From: Planctomycetaceae bacterium
GTDB lineage: Bacteria > Planctomycetota > Planctomycetia > Pirellulales > Pirellulaceae
Length of the DNA: 64,000 bases
Reading direction: 5' to 3'
NCBI GenBank assembly: GCA_016794985.1
Contig: JAEUIQ010000079.1
Location: 1-64,000, forward strand
Positions 25,813 to 35,475 of this stretch are shown in pieces. The notes beneath the pieces were generated by a model. The model did no database searches. It worked only from the letters and a program-made list of their open reading frames with translations, and had not been told where the DNA came from. Made by a program: the position numbers and the translations under genes. Positions within the stretch are counted from its first letter, which is position 1, and every line of letters begins with the position of its first letter.

Positions 25813-26301
25813 CTCGTGATCGCCGACTGGCCGATAACGCTCGAATGGATTAAGGCAATCCTCTCTCGAAGTTTTGGGCCCGAGGTCCGTACGAACGGGG
25901 TATCAAAACCCGAGGCGGCACCACAGGGTCGAAACCAGGGCGACATTTGGCATACTGGACCGTTCATTGTGAAACTGGGCCGCTTGTGGCGAAACTGGGC
26001 CGCTTGTGAACGAATGGTGGCCCGAGTCGGTGCGAATGAGTCGATACCAAGGCCAAGAACCGGTCCGAACCGGCGCGAGGTCGCGAAATCGGGCCAAACG
26101 GCTGGCGAAATCGGGGCGGAGATGCGGTGAACGAAGGCCCGAATGGGCCGAGACAACCTCAGCCGATGGGCGCCAGCCACCAGTTACAGCCCCCCGTGCC
26201 ATCAGGAATGGCCTGGAAGGCCGGCATGATCAGGGGATGAGGATCCTGGGTTGCCCTGGAGAGTGGCCCAGACGCTAAGCAGTCCGAGTGTTTTTTTGGG
26301 C
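25813..26301. other. Gene-poor stretch before rpsD, with short direct repeats
   Basis: No convincing gene was found between the rhodanese stop and the rpsD promoter. The longest plus frame (25816-26130) has no recognisable family, lies in repeat-containing sequence and lacks a binding site. The stretch holds a perfect 18-bp tandem direct repeat, GAAACTGGGCCGCTTGTG (25971-25988 and 25991-26008, period 20), and a GCGAAATCGGG pair (26083-26093 and 26105-26115, period 22). Confidence 0.6.
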
Positions 26302-26329
26302 TTGAAATTGGGGCAAAGCTTGGCATAAT
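26302..26329 (+). promoter_or_regulatory. Likely sigma-70-type promoter of rpsD
   Basis: TTGAAA (26302-26307) and CATAAT (26324-26329) are separated by 16 bp and lie about 200 bp before rpsD. This implies a long untranslated leader, where S4-binding autoregulation might act; no S4-binding pseudoknot was demonstrated. Confidence 0.45.
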
Positions 26330-26528
26330 GGCCGATCCCCTTGCTGGGGGAAATCACAGTTCATAGGTACAAAGTGTTGCGGAATCCGGTTGCCGATTGT
26401 TCGGAATCTGGGGTTCTGTTGCAGAGCAAACGCCCTCGCGGGAGGGACGATGCCTTGCCGTGCTCGGTAGTCGCCGGAGCATTGCCGAACGCTTTTTCCC
26501 TGCCCTTGTAACTCGGAAGGTTGTTTAG

Positions 26529-27137
26529 ATGGCTCGGTATACCGGACCAAAAGGACGCATCAATCGCCGCATTGGCGTGATGCTGTATGAAGACAATGGT
26601 GCCGTAAAGGCACTGGATAAGCGGAAGAATCCGCCGGGGATGCATCTCCGTAGTCGCCGCCCGTCCAACTACGGAATGGGTTTGCGCGAGAAGCAGAAGA
26701 TCAAGTATTACTATGGCGTTAGCGAGAAGCAGCTGCGTCGTTACTTCGATATTGCGAAGCATTCGAAGGGCAATACCGGCGAAAGCCTGTTGTTGATGTG
26801 CGAGCGTCGGTTGGATAATGTGGTCCGACGTGTTGGGCTGGCCAAAACTCGCCCCCAAGCTCGACAAGGCGTCGCTCACGGTCATTTCACGGTCAATGGT
26901 CGCAAGGTGGACGTTCCGTCGTTCCAAGTTCGTCCTGGTGACGTGATCACCGTTCGCGGAAGCGAAGCATTGCGAAACTACTATCGTGGCAACTTGGTCA
27001 ACAGCAGCACCCAAGGGCTGGAATGGGCCGGCTTTGACAGCGATACCATGACCATCACGATTCAATCGAAGCCAGGTGCTTCGGACATCAGTTTGGCGGT
27101 CGATGGCAACGTCGTGGTCGAATTCATGTCGCGTTAG
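26529..27137 (+). CDS. rpsD: 30S ribosomal protein S4
   Basis: This 202-residue S4 starts with MARYTGPKGRINRRIGV. It contains the S4 RNA-binding domain ERRLDNVVRRVGLAKTRPQA, then HGHFTVNGRKVDVPSFQVRPGD. It nucleates 16S rRNA folding. The N-terminus lacks the four-cysteine zinc site found in some bacterial S4 proteins, so this is the zinc-free form. The binding site GGAAGG lies about 9 bp upstream. The gene is alone: no rpsM, rpsK or rpoA neighbours are present, unlike the common alpha operon. A strong terminator follows. Confidence 0.97.
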   Translation: MARYTGPKGRINRRIGVMLYEDNGAVKALDKRKNPPGMHLRSRRPSNYGMGLREKQKIKYYYGVSEKQLRRYFDIAKHSKGNTGESLLLMCERRLDNVVRRVGLAKTRPQARQGVAHGHFTVNGRKVDVPSFQVRPGDVITVRGSEALRNYYRGNLVNSSTQGLEWAGFDSDTMTITIQSKPGASDISLAVDGNVVVEFMSR

Positions 27138-27168
27138 TTTTGGTGTATTGGCCAATTCATTTATTATC

Positions 27169-27208
27169 AACAGGTCGGTCGGCGGTTTTGCCTACCGACC
27201 TGTTTTCG
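27169..27208 (+). terminator. Rho-independent terminator after rpsD
   Basis: A perfect 11-bp stem, AACAGGTCGGT (27169-27179) with ACCGACCTGTT (27194-27204), has a 14-nt loop and runs into TTTTC. It begins 32 bp after the rpsD stop. Confidence 0.85.
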
Positions 27209-28079
27209 TATCAACATGGCGCGGTTCGCCCTGCCTTACCGCAACACGGTTCCCTTAGACGCCGTCACAAACCGTGTGCCGTCCCGCGATTGGCATCGAC
27301 TCGAGCCTTTTGATCGTCGCGACAGATGGAATGTGCTTACGGCCTTCCTGCTCGGAACGGTATGTGTTGAACAGAAAAGCAACACGATGTTCAAGCTTCT
27401 GGCTTTCGGGCTACAGCCACGATTTCCAGTTTTGTTTGACGACCTCCACTTGGAAGACTGGTTCGATTGTTACTTGCGATTTCGCAATCGAGATAGCCAT
27501 CGCCGTAGGCTTAACTTGGCATGGAAACGGAAGCGATCATGGCGGGCTTCATACCAATGGGGCGATGACTGGCCAGTTACCGAACCAAGTCCCAAGTCGT
27601 GACGGCCGTCGGACCGACTTGGCGGCAAACAGGTCTGCATGTGGGCTGATCGATTTTCAGCTCGGCTACAGACCGACCGGACTTGCGAGCCGAAACCATT
27701 GCGGCCTCGTTCGACTTGTTTCGCGGTACAAGTTTATCCCTGGACCGCTTTTCTTGCGGGGGCTTTCGAGTTCGCTGCCGGGGTGAAGCCGTGACTCGAC
27801 CGAGACGAGCTTGGTTGGGGCCAAGGCTGACGTTCGACCGTCGGACTCGCAACTTCGGCTAACTTGAAATCGCCACAACGAGCAATTCGCGGAGGCAGCA
27901 GACGGGTTTTTGTTGTTGTTTCTGGGAGAACTCGTCAAGATTCTCGCTGCAAACTCGAATACAAGCCGCGCCGATGGGCAGAACTGCGTGGCTGTTTGTT
28001 CAGCGGAATAGTGGTAGAATTGGTGGGTACGGTGTTCGCGACGCCGCGGTGCTGAACGAAGACGACGTCATTCTTTCTT
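27209..28079. other. Gene-poor stretch between rpsD terminator and LemA gene
   Basis: About 870 bp carry no gene I can support. Frames of 128 residues (27216-27602) and 170 residues (27274-27786) overlap each other, resemble no family and lack binding sites. No RNA gene, repeat array or mobile element was recognised. The stretch may be decayed coding sequence or regulatory DNA for the downstream pair. Confidence 0.5.
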
Positions 28080-28092
28080 GGGAGTTTTCTAA

Positions 28093-28710
28093 ATGTCCGT
28101 AATGGTAATCGCCATTGGTGCGTTGGTAGTTCTGGGCGGCCTCGCCATTTTGTTGTTCATGTATGGGGTGGGCGTCTACAACCAATTGGTGACGCTGCGC
28201 AATCGCGTGGACAACGCTTTTGCCCAAATCGAAGTTCAACTAAAACGACGCCACGACTTGATACCCAACTTGGTCGAAATCGCCAAGGGCTACATGGCCC
28301 ATGAACGAGACACGCTGGAAGCGGTGATCAAGGCGAGGAATGCGGCAGTGAGCGGTCTCCAAGGTGCGGCTGGTAATCCGGGCGATGACGGAGCGATGAC
28401 TGCGATGATGGCTGCCGAAAAAGGTCTGTCTGGAGCGATGGGACGCCTGTTCGCGTTGGCGGAAGCGTATCCAGACTTGAAGGCCAACCAAAACATGATC
28501 CAGTTGACTGAAGAATTGACCTCCACGGAAAACAAAATCAGCTTTGCTCGGCAGGGTTACAACGATTCCGTGACGACATACAACACCTACAAGCAGACCT
28601 TCCCGCCGGTGTTGGTTGCTGGCTTTACCGGACATGGCCAAGACCGCAAACATTTGGAATTTGACAGCCAAGCGATTGCCGAGGCTCCAAAGGTTTCGTT
28701 TAACAAATGA
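28093..28710 (+). CDS. lemA: LemA family membrane protein
   Basis: This 205-residue protein has an N-terminal membrane helix (VIAIGALVVLGGLAILLFMYGV) followed by the LemA core. Typical segments are YNQLVTLRNRVDNAFAQIEV, LKRRHDLIPNLVEIAKGYM, ERDTLEAVIKARNAA and a C-terminal YNDSVTTYNTYKQTFP. LemA proteins have a short outer N-terminus and a cytoplasmic helical bundle; their role is unclear, although they are often paired with M48 proteases. GGGAG lies 9 bp before the ATG. The stop overlaps the M48 start (ATGA), so the two proteins are made together. Confidence 0.93.
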   Translation: MSVMVIAIGALVVLGGLAILLFMYGVGVYNQLVTLRNRVDNAFAQIEVQLKRRHDLIPNLVEIAKGYMAHERDTLEAVIKARNAAVSGLQGAAGNPGDDGAMTAMMAAEKGLSGAMGRLFALAEAYPDLKANQNMIQLTEELTSTENKISFARQGYNDSVTTYNTYKQTFPPVLVAGFTGHGQDRKHLEFDSQAIAEAPKVSFNK

Positions 28711-30794
28711 CCACCCAGTTCTTCGAGCGACAAGACTCGGCCCGCAGTCAAACGACGCGACTGTTGTTCTTGTTTGGCCTGGCGGTGCTGGTCATCGTCA
28801 TTGCGCTAAGCGTGTTCGGCTTTCTAGTCGGAAACATGATCAACGAGGGTTCGTCTGGTCGGCAAGGTCTGCGTGCGCCGGCTGGTAATGTCGTTAGTCC
28901 TTGGTTGGTCTCGGCCATGTTTGGCGGAGGATCGTTGATCGTCATCGCGCTGGGCAGTCTGTACCAAATCAGCATGTTGCGATTTGGGGGAGGAACTCGC
29001 GTCGCGGAAAGTGTTGGCGGGCGACAACTGGCGCATCACACGTCCGATCCGCTAGAGCGGCGATTGTTGAACGTGGTCGAGGAGATGGCGATTGCTTCTG
29101 GAACGCCCGTTCCGCCGGTTTATTTGATGGACGAAACGGGGATCAACGCATTCGCCGCCGGCTACTTGCCGGGCGATGCGGTGGTCGGTGTCACGCGGGG
29201 AGCCATTGAAAACCTCAGCCGCGACGAGCTACAAGGCGTGATCGCGCATGAATTCTCGCATATCTTTAATGGCGACATGCGAACCAACATTCGGTTGATT
29301 GGTGTGTTGCATGGGATTTTGGTTCTTAGCTTGATCGGGCAAATGTTGCTAAGGTCACTGCGTTTCATGAACACAGGCTCCGACAACAAGAACAGCGGAG
29401 CCATTATTGTGGTTCTGCTGGTCCTCGGGATCGTGTTAATAGTGTTGGGGTCATTGGGATCATTGCTCGGTGGATTGATCAAGGCCGCGGTTTCTCGGCA
29501 ACGTGAATATTTGGCGGATGCTTCGGCAGTCCAGTTCACTCGGAATCCACTTGGCATCGCAGGTGCATTGAAACGCATTGGCGGAGCGATCTACGGAAGC
29601 AAAGTACAACACCCCAACGCTGCCATGGCTAGTCACATGTATTTTGCCCAGGGAGTCTTTGAAGGGCTTTCTGGGTTGATGGCCACTCATCCGCCGTTGC
29701 CAAAGCGTATTGCCGCCATTGATCCGTCATGGGACGGAAGCTTCTTTGCAACGGCTGCTGAAAGCTCGCTCCGCGCTGGACAAGCGTTCTCCGGCACGAC
29801 CTCTGGGGTCAACGAGCACGATGAGATCGGACTTTCTCAAGCGTCCGCCGGCGCGATGGCCGGTTTGGCGCCAACCTCAAAGATGCAGGAACTTGATCCA
29901 CCACAAAAGGTTGCCGGGCGCTCCAGTCAGACCCAACCTGCCAAGCCTGAACACCCTAGTCGTTCGTTTTCGGTGCCGGAGATGATGGCGGCGACCGACA
30001 ATGTTGGCGCGCCGCAGGATGAACACCGGGATTACGCCAATCGACTGCTGGAACAGATGGACCCGGTTTTGTTGCAGGCAGCTCACGAGCCTTACTCGGC
30101 CCGCGCCTTGGTCATGGCCTTGCTAATCGATGCCGATCCGGTCTTGGCGAATGCTCAGTTGGCCCTCCTGCAGAAAATGGTTCCGGTCGATTTGTTCAAT
30201 GCGGTCTTCACCTTGGTACCGCATGTGAAAGCAGTACCGAGCGCCGCTCGATTGCCGTTAGTGGACATGTCGCTGCCGATGTTGCGCATGATGAGCTTGC
30301 CGCAATACCAGGCGTTCATTCCGGCTTTCCAAGCCTTGGTTCAGGCCGATCAGCGATTGTCGGTCTTCGAGTGGACCTTGTCACAAGTCTTGTTCCGACA
30401 TTTGCATTCTCATTTTGTGGCGAGACCCGTCGTTGGCACACAATACCACAGTTTGGCAGGATTAAAGCCCGAAGTCTCGTTGCTATTGTCGACGTTGGCG
30501 CGTACGGGTAACTCCGAACCGGAGGCGGCCCGCGCGTTTGCCGCCGGCGGTAGCCAATTGCCGGGTATTGAACTGGCAATGGTTCCGGCGGAACTTTGCA
30601 CGTTTGCGGAATTGGAAAAGGTGATTCATCGATTAGCCCAAGCCACAGCGAAACTGCGCCGGCAAGTTTTGCTGGCCTGTGCGGCATGCGTTTCCTCGGA
30701 TAACGTAGTGAAAATTAGGGAGGTCGAGCTCGTTCGCGGGATTGCGGACTTGTTGGACTGCCCCATGCCGCCGTTGGTTGGACGGCAGGAGTAA
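28707..30794 (+). CDS. M48 (HtpX/BepA-like) membrane metalloprotease with long C-terminal extension
   Basis: This is a 695-residue protein. Two N-terminal membrane helices precede the peptidase domain, in which the zinc site is H181-E-F-S-H185 (VIAHEFSHIFNGDM) with Glu267 (REYLADASAVQF) as third ligand. Two more helices lie between them (ILVLSLIGQMLL; SGAIIVVLLVLGIVLIVLGS). HtpX-type proteases are about 300 residues; here roughly 350 further residues follow, beginning with a Ser/Pro/Thr-rich linker and then a mostly helical domain (about 430-690) of no recognised family. It probably degrades misfolded membrane proteins together with the coupled LemA. The function of the extension is unknown. 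Confidence 0.85.
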   Translation: MTTQFFERQDSARSQTTRLLFLFGLAVLVIVIALSVFGFLVGNMINEGSSGRQGLRAPAGNVVSPWLVSAMFGGGSLIVIALGSLYQISMLRFGGGTRVAESVGGRQLAHHTSDPLERRLLNVVEEMAIASGTPVPPVYLMDETGINAFAAGYLPGDAVVGVTRGAIENLSRDELQGVIAHEFSHIFNGDMRTNIRLIGVLHGILVLSLIGQMLLRSLRFMNTGSDNKNSGAIIVVLLVLGIVLIVLGSLGSLLGGLIKAAVSRQREYLADASAVQFTRNPLGIAGALKRIGGAIYGSKVQHPNAAMASHMYFAQGVFEGLSGLMATHPPLPKRIAAIDPSWDGSFFATAAESSLRAGQAFSGTTSGVNEHDEIGLSQASAGAMAGLAPTSKMQELDPPQKVAGRSSQTQPAKPEHPSRSFSVPEMMAATDNVGAPQDEHRDYANRLLEQMDPVLLQAAHEPYSARALVMALLIDADPVLANAQLALLQKMVPVDLFNAVFTLVPHVKAVPSAARLPLVDMSLPMLRMMSLPQYQAFIPAFQALVQADQRLSVFEWTLSQVLFRHLHSHFVARPVVGTQYHSLAGLKPEVSLLLSTLARTGNSEPEAARAFAAGGSQLPGIELAMVPAELCTFAELEKVIHRLAQATAKLRRQVLLACAACVSSDNVVKIREVELVRGIADLLDCPMPPLVGRQE

Positions 30795-30873
30795 GCGGTT
30801 GCTCCGCCTCGATCATGTTGTCGCCCGGTTGGCCTGAATTGCCTCGTTAATCTTGACTAGAAGGTGTAAAGCG

Positions 30874-33800
30874 ATGTCGGTGGGACTGGCACGGGATCAA
30901 CGCGAATCGGCAATCCATTCTCAAGTGCATTTGTGGCAAGTCGAGATTTGCCCACGGGATGCAGCGCATGACCATTTGGCGGCCGTGATCTCCAGCGCCG
31001 TTGCCGACTTGCGATTGAATGATCAAGTGCACGTCAGGGCAGCCCATGGGTACTTGGTGGAGGGTGAAGTCGATCTGCCTGCCGTCGAATGGATTGCGAA
31101 ACGCCTGCTTGTCGATGGCGTGACTGAAGTGGGCCAAATTGGTCGGGTCGGAGAAACGGCTCTAAATCAACAGGATTCCGACCAAGTGTGTCGCTACGTT
31201 TTGTTCAAACCGGGCGTTACGGACGCGATCGCGCTGACGGCGTTGCATACGATGCAAGCCAGTGGCTTCGCGGTTCGCGCTGTTCGGACCTATCGCAAGT
31301 ATTGGATTTCCGGCGCTTCGGCAGAAACGTTGACACTCTTGGAACGCAAGGTGATCGCCAATGCTTCGATTGAAGAAGTGGTTGCTTTGCCGTTGCAACT
31401 GGAATCTCTGGCGACTGATGTACGCTACGACTTTGAACTCCTGCGTGTTCCTTTACTTGATGCGGACGAAACGCAGTTAATGGCAATCAGCCGTCAGGGT
31501 GGATTGAGCCTGAATTTGCTAGAAATGCAAACCATTCAGAATCATTTCCGCAGCTTGGACCGAAACCCAACGGACATCGAACTTGAGACGATCGCTCAAA
31601 CTTGGAGCGAGCACTGCAGTCACAAGACATTGGCTGGCCGGATTGAATACGAGGGCCCGGATGGGCGGCGGACGTTCCAGAACATGCTGAAGGAAACCAT
31701 CTTCAAAGCAACGACTCAGTTGCGTCAGCAGTGGGGCGACAAAGATTGGTGCGTCAGTGTCTTTAAAGACAACGCGGGTGTCGTGAAGTTTGATGATCAA
31801 TTTCACGTTTGCTTCAAAGTCGAAACGCACAATCGCCCCAGCGCGTTGGAGCCCTACGGTGGAGCGAATACCGGTGTTGGAGGTGTGATCCGAGATACCT
31901 TGGGGACAGGTCTAGGAGCGAAGCCCATCTGCAGCACCGATGTCTTCTGTTTTGCTCCCCCAGATATGTCGCCTGAAGAATTGCCAGAAGGCGTGCTGCA
32001 TCCAGCGCGCATCATGCGGGGGGTGGTCGCTGGCGTGCGGGACTATGGCAATCGCATGGGCATACCCACCGTCAATGGCGCGATCTACTTTGATCGTCGC
32101 TATGTTGGGAATCCGTTGGTATTCTGCGGTAATGTGGGCCTGATTCCCGTTGATAAGAGCTTCAAACAACCACAAAGTGGCGACTTGATTGTCGCATTAG
32201 GCGGCCGCACAGGACGTGACGGCATTCACGGAGCCACGTTTTCCTCGGTCGAACTGACCGACAAAAGCGAAAAGCTAAGCGGCGGTGCCGTGCAAATTGG
32301 CAACGCGATCATCGAAAAGATGGTACAGGACGTGTTATTGCAAGCACGTGACCGCGAATTGTATTCGGCAGTGACCGATTGCGGAGCCGGTGGGTTTTCG
32401 AGCGCGGTCGGCGAAATGGCCGAGGGTTTGGGAGCCGTCGTTGATTTGGAACTGGCTCCGCTCAAGTATCAAGGTCTTTCATACACGGAAATTTGGATTT
32501 CCGAGGCACAGGAACGAATGGTGTTGAGCGTGCCGCCGGAGAATTGGACGGCCCTCCAAGCCCTTTGTCACAGCGAGTCGGTTGAAGCGACGGTGCTAGG
32601 TCATTTTACCGATGATCGAAAGCTACAGCTCCGATATCATGGCCAAACCGTTGGCCACTTGGACTTGAAGTTCATGCACGATGGGCGTCCTCCGGTTGTG
32701 CGACAAGCGAAGTATACCCCAACATCGGCCCAACCGTATGGTCCGAGCAATGTGGCTACCGCAGCACACGCTTGGAATCTCAGTCGAGCGTCAATCGAAG
32801 ATACCCTGCTGCGTTTGCTGGGCGAATTGAACATCGCCAGTAAACAATGGGTCATCCAACAATACGACCACGAAGTTCAAGGTGGCTCCGTGGTGAAACC
32901 TCTCGTCGGAGCGGCTGGTGACGGCCCGAGCGACGCCGCCGCCTTGCGACCGCGATTGGATAGCGCTCGAACGATCATCGTGGGCAATGGAATGGCGCCT
33001 CGTTTTAGTGACTTCGACACCTACCATGCCGCAACGAGTGCGATGGACGAGGCGGTTCGCAATTGCGTGGCCACAGGCGCGATTCCGAGTCGCATCGCTG
33101 TTTTGGACAATTTTTCCTGGGGCTATACCGATCGCCCCGAGACGTTAGGGGCGTTGGTTCGAGCTGCGATTGCCTGCCATGACTTGGCCTTGGCTTGGCA
33201 GGTGCCCTTCATCAGTGGAAAAGATAGCTTGAACAACGAGTTCAGTTATCATGACGCTCACGGACAACGACAAACCATTCGAATTCCTCACACGTTGTTG
33301 ATTAGCGCTTTGGGCCAAGCCGATACAGATACCGAATGCGTCTCGATGGACCTCAAGCGACCGGGGAATCGTTTGCTTCAAATCGGGGCAACTTATTGCG
33401 AATTGGCAGGCTCGCATTTTTCGTTGGTGCGTGGGCTCGAAGGTGGCCAGGTTCCCGAGGTTCGCCCCCAATCCGCCTGGGCGTTGTTCGAAACCGTTCA
33501 TCGTTGCATCAAGGCCGGTTGGATTTCCGCGTGCCATGATTTGTCGGAAGGGGGTCTGGCGGTGGCGATCAGCGAAATGGCGTTTGCGGGTCGTTTGGGC
33601 GCAACCATTGATCTTTCCCAAATCGAGATCTTTTCGACGAATCCAAACGCAGCGGAATCACGGTGTGACACCGTGCCTGCGGACTTGGTCCGTTTGTTCT
33701 CGGAATCCAATTCGAGGTTTGTAATCGAGGTTCCACCCGCGTTTGTCGATAACGTGCGGCGAGAGTTCGCGACATTGCCAATATCCGACATTGGAGTCGT

Positions 33801-33903
33801 CACTGATAATTCACTGTTGGTAATTCGGAGCGGTGAGCAGGCAGTGGCCGAGATGGACATCGACACTCTGCGTGAACGGTGGCAGAAACCACTAGCGTGG
33901 TGA
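30874..33903 (+). CDS. purL: Phosphoribosylformylglycinamidine synthase, PurS-like/PurL fusion
   Basis: This 1009-residue enzyme performs the fourth step of purine synthesis (FGAR to FGAM). Residues about 10-165 look like two PurS-like halves (SQVHLWQVEICPRDAAHD; YVLFKPGVTDAIALTALH), as in the N-terminal domain of large PurL. The ATP-binding synthetase follows: NPTDIELETIAQTWSEHCSH, VKFDDQFHVCFKVETHNRPS and GGANTGVGGVIRDTLGTG, with the second half FISGKDSLNNEF and CHDLSEGGLAVAISEMAF. The glutaminase domain of the E. coli-type enzyme is missing, so a separate PurQ is needed and is not in the window. The start ATG 30874 has AAGGTG 7 bp upstream. Confidence 0.92.
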   Translation: MSVGLARDQRESAIHSQVHLWQVEICPRDAAHDHLAAVISSAVADLRLNDQVHVRAAHGYLVEGEVDLPAVEWIAKRLLVDGVTEVGQIGRVGETALNQQDSDQVCRYVLFKPGVTDAIALTALHTMQASGFAVRAVRTYRKYWISGASAETLTLLERKVIANASIEEVVALPLQLESLATDVRYDFELLRVPLLDADETQLMAISRQGGLSLNLLEMQTIQNHFRSLDRNPTDIELETIAQTWSEHCSHKTLAGRIEYEGPDGRRTFQNMLKETIFKATTQLRQQWGDKDWCVSVFKDNAGVVKFDDQFHVCFKVETHNRPSALEPYGGANTGVGGVIRDTLGTGLGAKPICSTDVFCFAPPDMSPEELPEGVLHPARIMRGVVAGVRDYGNRMGIPTVNGAIYFDRRYVGNPLVFCGNVGLIPVDKSFKQPQSGDLIVALGGRTGRDGIHGATFSSVELTDKSEKLSGGAVQIGNAIIEKMVQDVLLQARDRELYSAVTDCGAGGFSSAVGEMAEGLGAVVDLELAPLKYQGLSYTEIWISEAQERMVLSVPPENWTALQALCHSESVEATVLGHFTDDRKLQLRYHGQTVGHLDLKFMHDGRPPVVRQAKYTPTSAQPYGPSNVATAAHAWNLSRASIEDTLLRLLGELNIASKQWVIQQYDHEVQGGSVVKPLVGAAGDGPSDAAALRPRLDSARTIIVGNGMAPRFSDFDTYHAATSAMDEAVRNCVATGAIPSRIAVLDNFSWGYTDRPETLGALVRAAIACHDLALAWQVPFISGKDSLNNEFSYHDAHGQRQTIRIPHTLLISALGQADTDTECVSMDLKRPGNRLLQIGATYCELAGSHFSLVRGLEGGQVPEVRPQSAWALFETVHRCIKAGWISACHDLSEGGLAVAISEMAFAGRLGATIDLSQIEIFSTNPNAAESRCDTVPADLVRLFSESNSRFVIEVPPAFVDNVRREFATLPISDIGVVTDNSLLVIRSGEQAVAEMDIDTLRERWQKPLAW

Positions 33904-34010
33904 TCTCCAGCCTTCTTGTCTGCGGTGTGAGGCGACACCTTCGTCACCGACAACCGATATCGTTGGAACCGTAACTGACTCGATCTCTTGTCGCACACGA
34001 TCGATCGATA

Positions 34011-35438
34011 TCATGTGACCATCGCACGTCGAAACGCTTGCGGTCGATTCCGCTTCAGTGTATCGATGCCGACCGCCGTCAGTAATACCGCGCCCAGCAC
34101 GATCTTTTGATTAAATGGATCGATATTGGTCAGGTTCATACCATTCTTGATGACGGCGATGATGAAAGCTCCAATCAAAGTGCCCAAGACTTTTCCGCGC
34201 CCGCCTAACAAGGACGTGCCCCCTACGACCACCGAGGCGATCACTTCAAGTTCGTACATCAACCCAAACTTCGGATCACCGGCTTGCAAATTGGAAGATA
34301 AAATCAGCCCACCCAGTCCAGCCAAACAGCCCGAGATCACGTACACACTAATAACGCAAGGAACGACCGGAACTCCGGACAAGCGGGCCGCTTCATGGTT
34401 GCTGCCAATCGCATACAGATAACGACCGTAAACGGTTCTTGACATCACAACATAGGCGATCCCGTACAGCAAGGCCATCAGTAGCACGGGATTGGGAATC
34501 CCATACGTCGAAGCCCCTCCGAGCCAAAAAAATGAGCTAGGCAATTCGGGAATCGATGCTCCACCGGCCAAACGAAAGGCCAATCCGCTGGCCATCAACA
34601 TGACACCTAGCGTCACGATGAACGGTGGCAGCCCAAAAATTGTGACCATGATTCCATTGAATGCACCGACAATCATGCAAGTCAGCAACGCCAGCGCGAT
34701 GCCGATGAGCACAGCCACAATTCCTGCTGCCGCACCGCCTTGAAAGTCGCGTAGATAGACGGCGCTAATGACTGCGGACAAAGCGACTAAGGAGCCCACG
34801 GATAGATCAATTCCAGCCGTCAGAATCACCAAGGTCATTCCCACGGCGATAATCGCGTAGACCGCTGTTTGATTGGCAACGCCCAACAAGTTGGTTCGCT
34901 TGAGAAAATTGGGCCAATAATAAGGCTGTGGTTTGTAGGCGGGCAGGTTTCGTGTTTCTTCGAATTGCCCAAAGACCCCCCAACGACTGGAAACATCATT
35001 AACGGCCAAGGCCGACGGGAGCTGATTGGACGCAATCAATTCCTGAATTGCGAGGCGAGTCGCGGCCGGATCTCCATTGATGACGCGTAAGACCTTCGCG
35101 CCTTCGACATCCAACCGGCTAGACAAGGTTGTGGTAAACTCCAGATCCTCGGCGGTCTGTCTTGCCACGATCAATACTTGCGCCGCGGTTCCTTGTTCCT
35201 GCAGAATACTCCTAGCAACTTGCTGACCTGCATCGGCACCGGTTGGATGTTGTTCTGTATGTGTCAGGATGCTAAACAACGCGCCCAGTCCCAACAGGAC
35301 GAACAACATCCCATAGTCACGCGCAAAGGGCTGCCACCACAACAAAACTTGTTCGTGCCACAACGCGTTCTTCGATTCGGTAGGGATCGATGCTTCGGTC
35401 GGCGGAACGGACGGTTTAGGGTCAGAAATGGGCGACAT
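34011..35438 (-). CDS. CUT2-type sugar ABC transporter permease with extracytoplasmic insertion
   Basis: This 475-residue permease is of the RbsC/BPD_transp_2 family. The core carries the hallmark LTAGIDLSVGSLVALSAV and the ATPase-contact region IASVVVGGTSLLGGRGKVLG. RbsC is about 320 residues. Here an additional segment of roughly 115 residues (about 50-165) lies between the first membrane helix and the core. It reads like a beta-alpha-beta unit (AAQVLIVARQTAEDLEFTTT, EGAKVLRVINGDPAATRLAI, LPSALAVND), similar in pattern to one lobe of a type 1 periplasmic binding protein. It is the last gene of the operon, 37 bp after the ATPase gene. The sugar is unknown. Confidence 0.88.
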   Translation of the reverse strand: MSPISDPKPSVPPTEASIPTESKNALWHEQVLLWWQPFARDYGMLFVLLGLGALFSILTHTEQHPTGADAGQQVARSILQEQGTAAQVLIVARQTAEDLEFTTTLSSRLDVEGAKVLRVINGDPAATRLAIQELIASNQLPSALAVNDVSSRWGVFGQFEETRNLPAYKPQPYYWPNFLKRTNLLGVANQTAVYAIIAVGMTLVILTAGIDLSVGSLVALSAVISAVYLRDFQGGAAAGIVAVLIGIALALLTCMIVGAFNGIMVTIFGLPPFIVTLGVMLMASGLAFRLAGGASIPELPSSFFWLGGASTYGIPNPVLLMALLYGIAYVVMSRTVYGRYLYAIGSNHEAARLSGVPVVPCVISVYVISGCLAGLGGLILSSNLQAGDPKFGLMYELEVIASVVVGGTSLLGGRGKVLGTLIGAFIIAVIKNGMNLTNIDPFNQKIVLGAVLLTAVGIDTLKRNRPQAFRRAMVT

Positions 35439-35475
35439 ATACTACTTTCTGTTCCGCAATCTTCACGAGTTCAAA

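Noticed and set aside
25816..26130. 104-residue plus-strand frame after the rhodanese
   Set aside because: Contains a tandem repeat, has no binding site and no family.
27274..27786. 170-residue plus-strand frame after rpsD
   Set aside because: Overlaps another open frame; no binding site, no family, odd composition.
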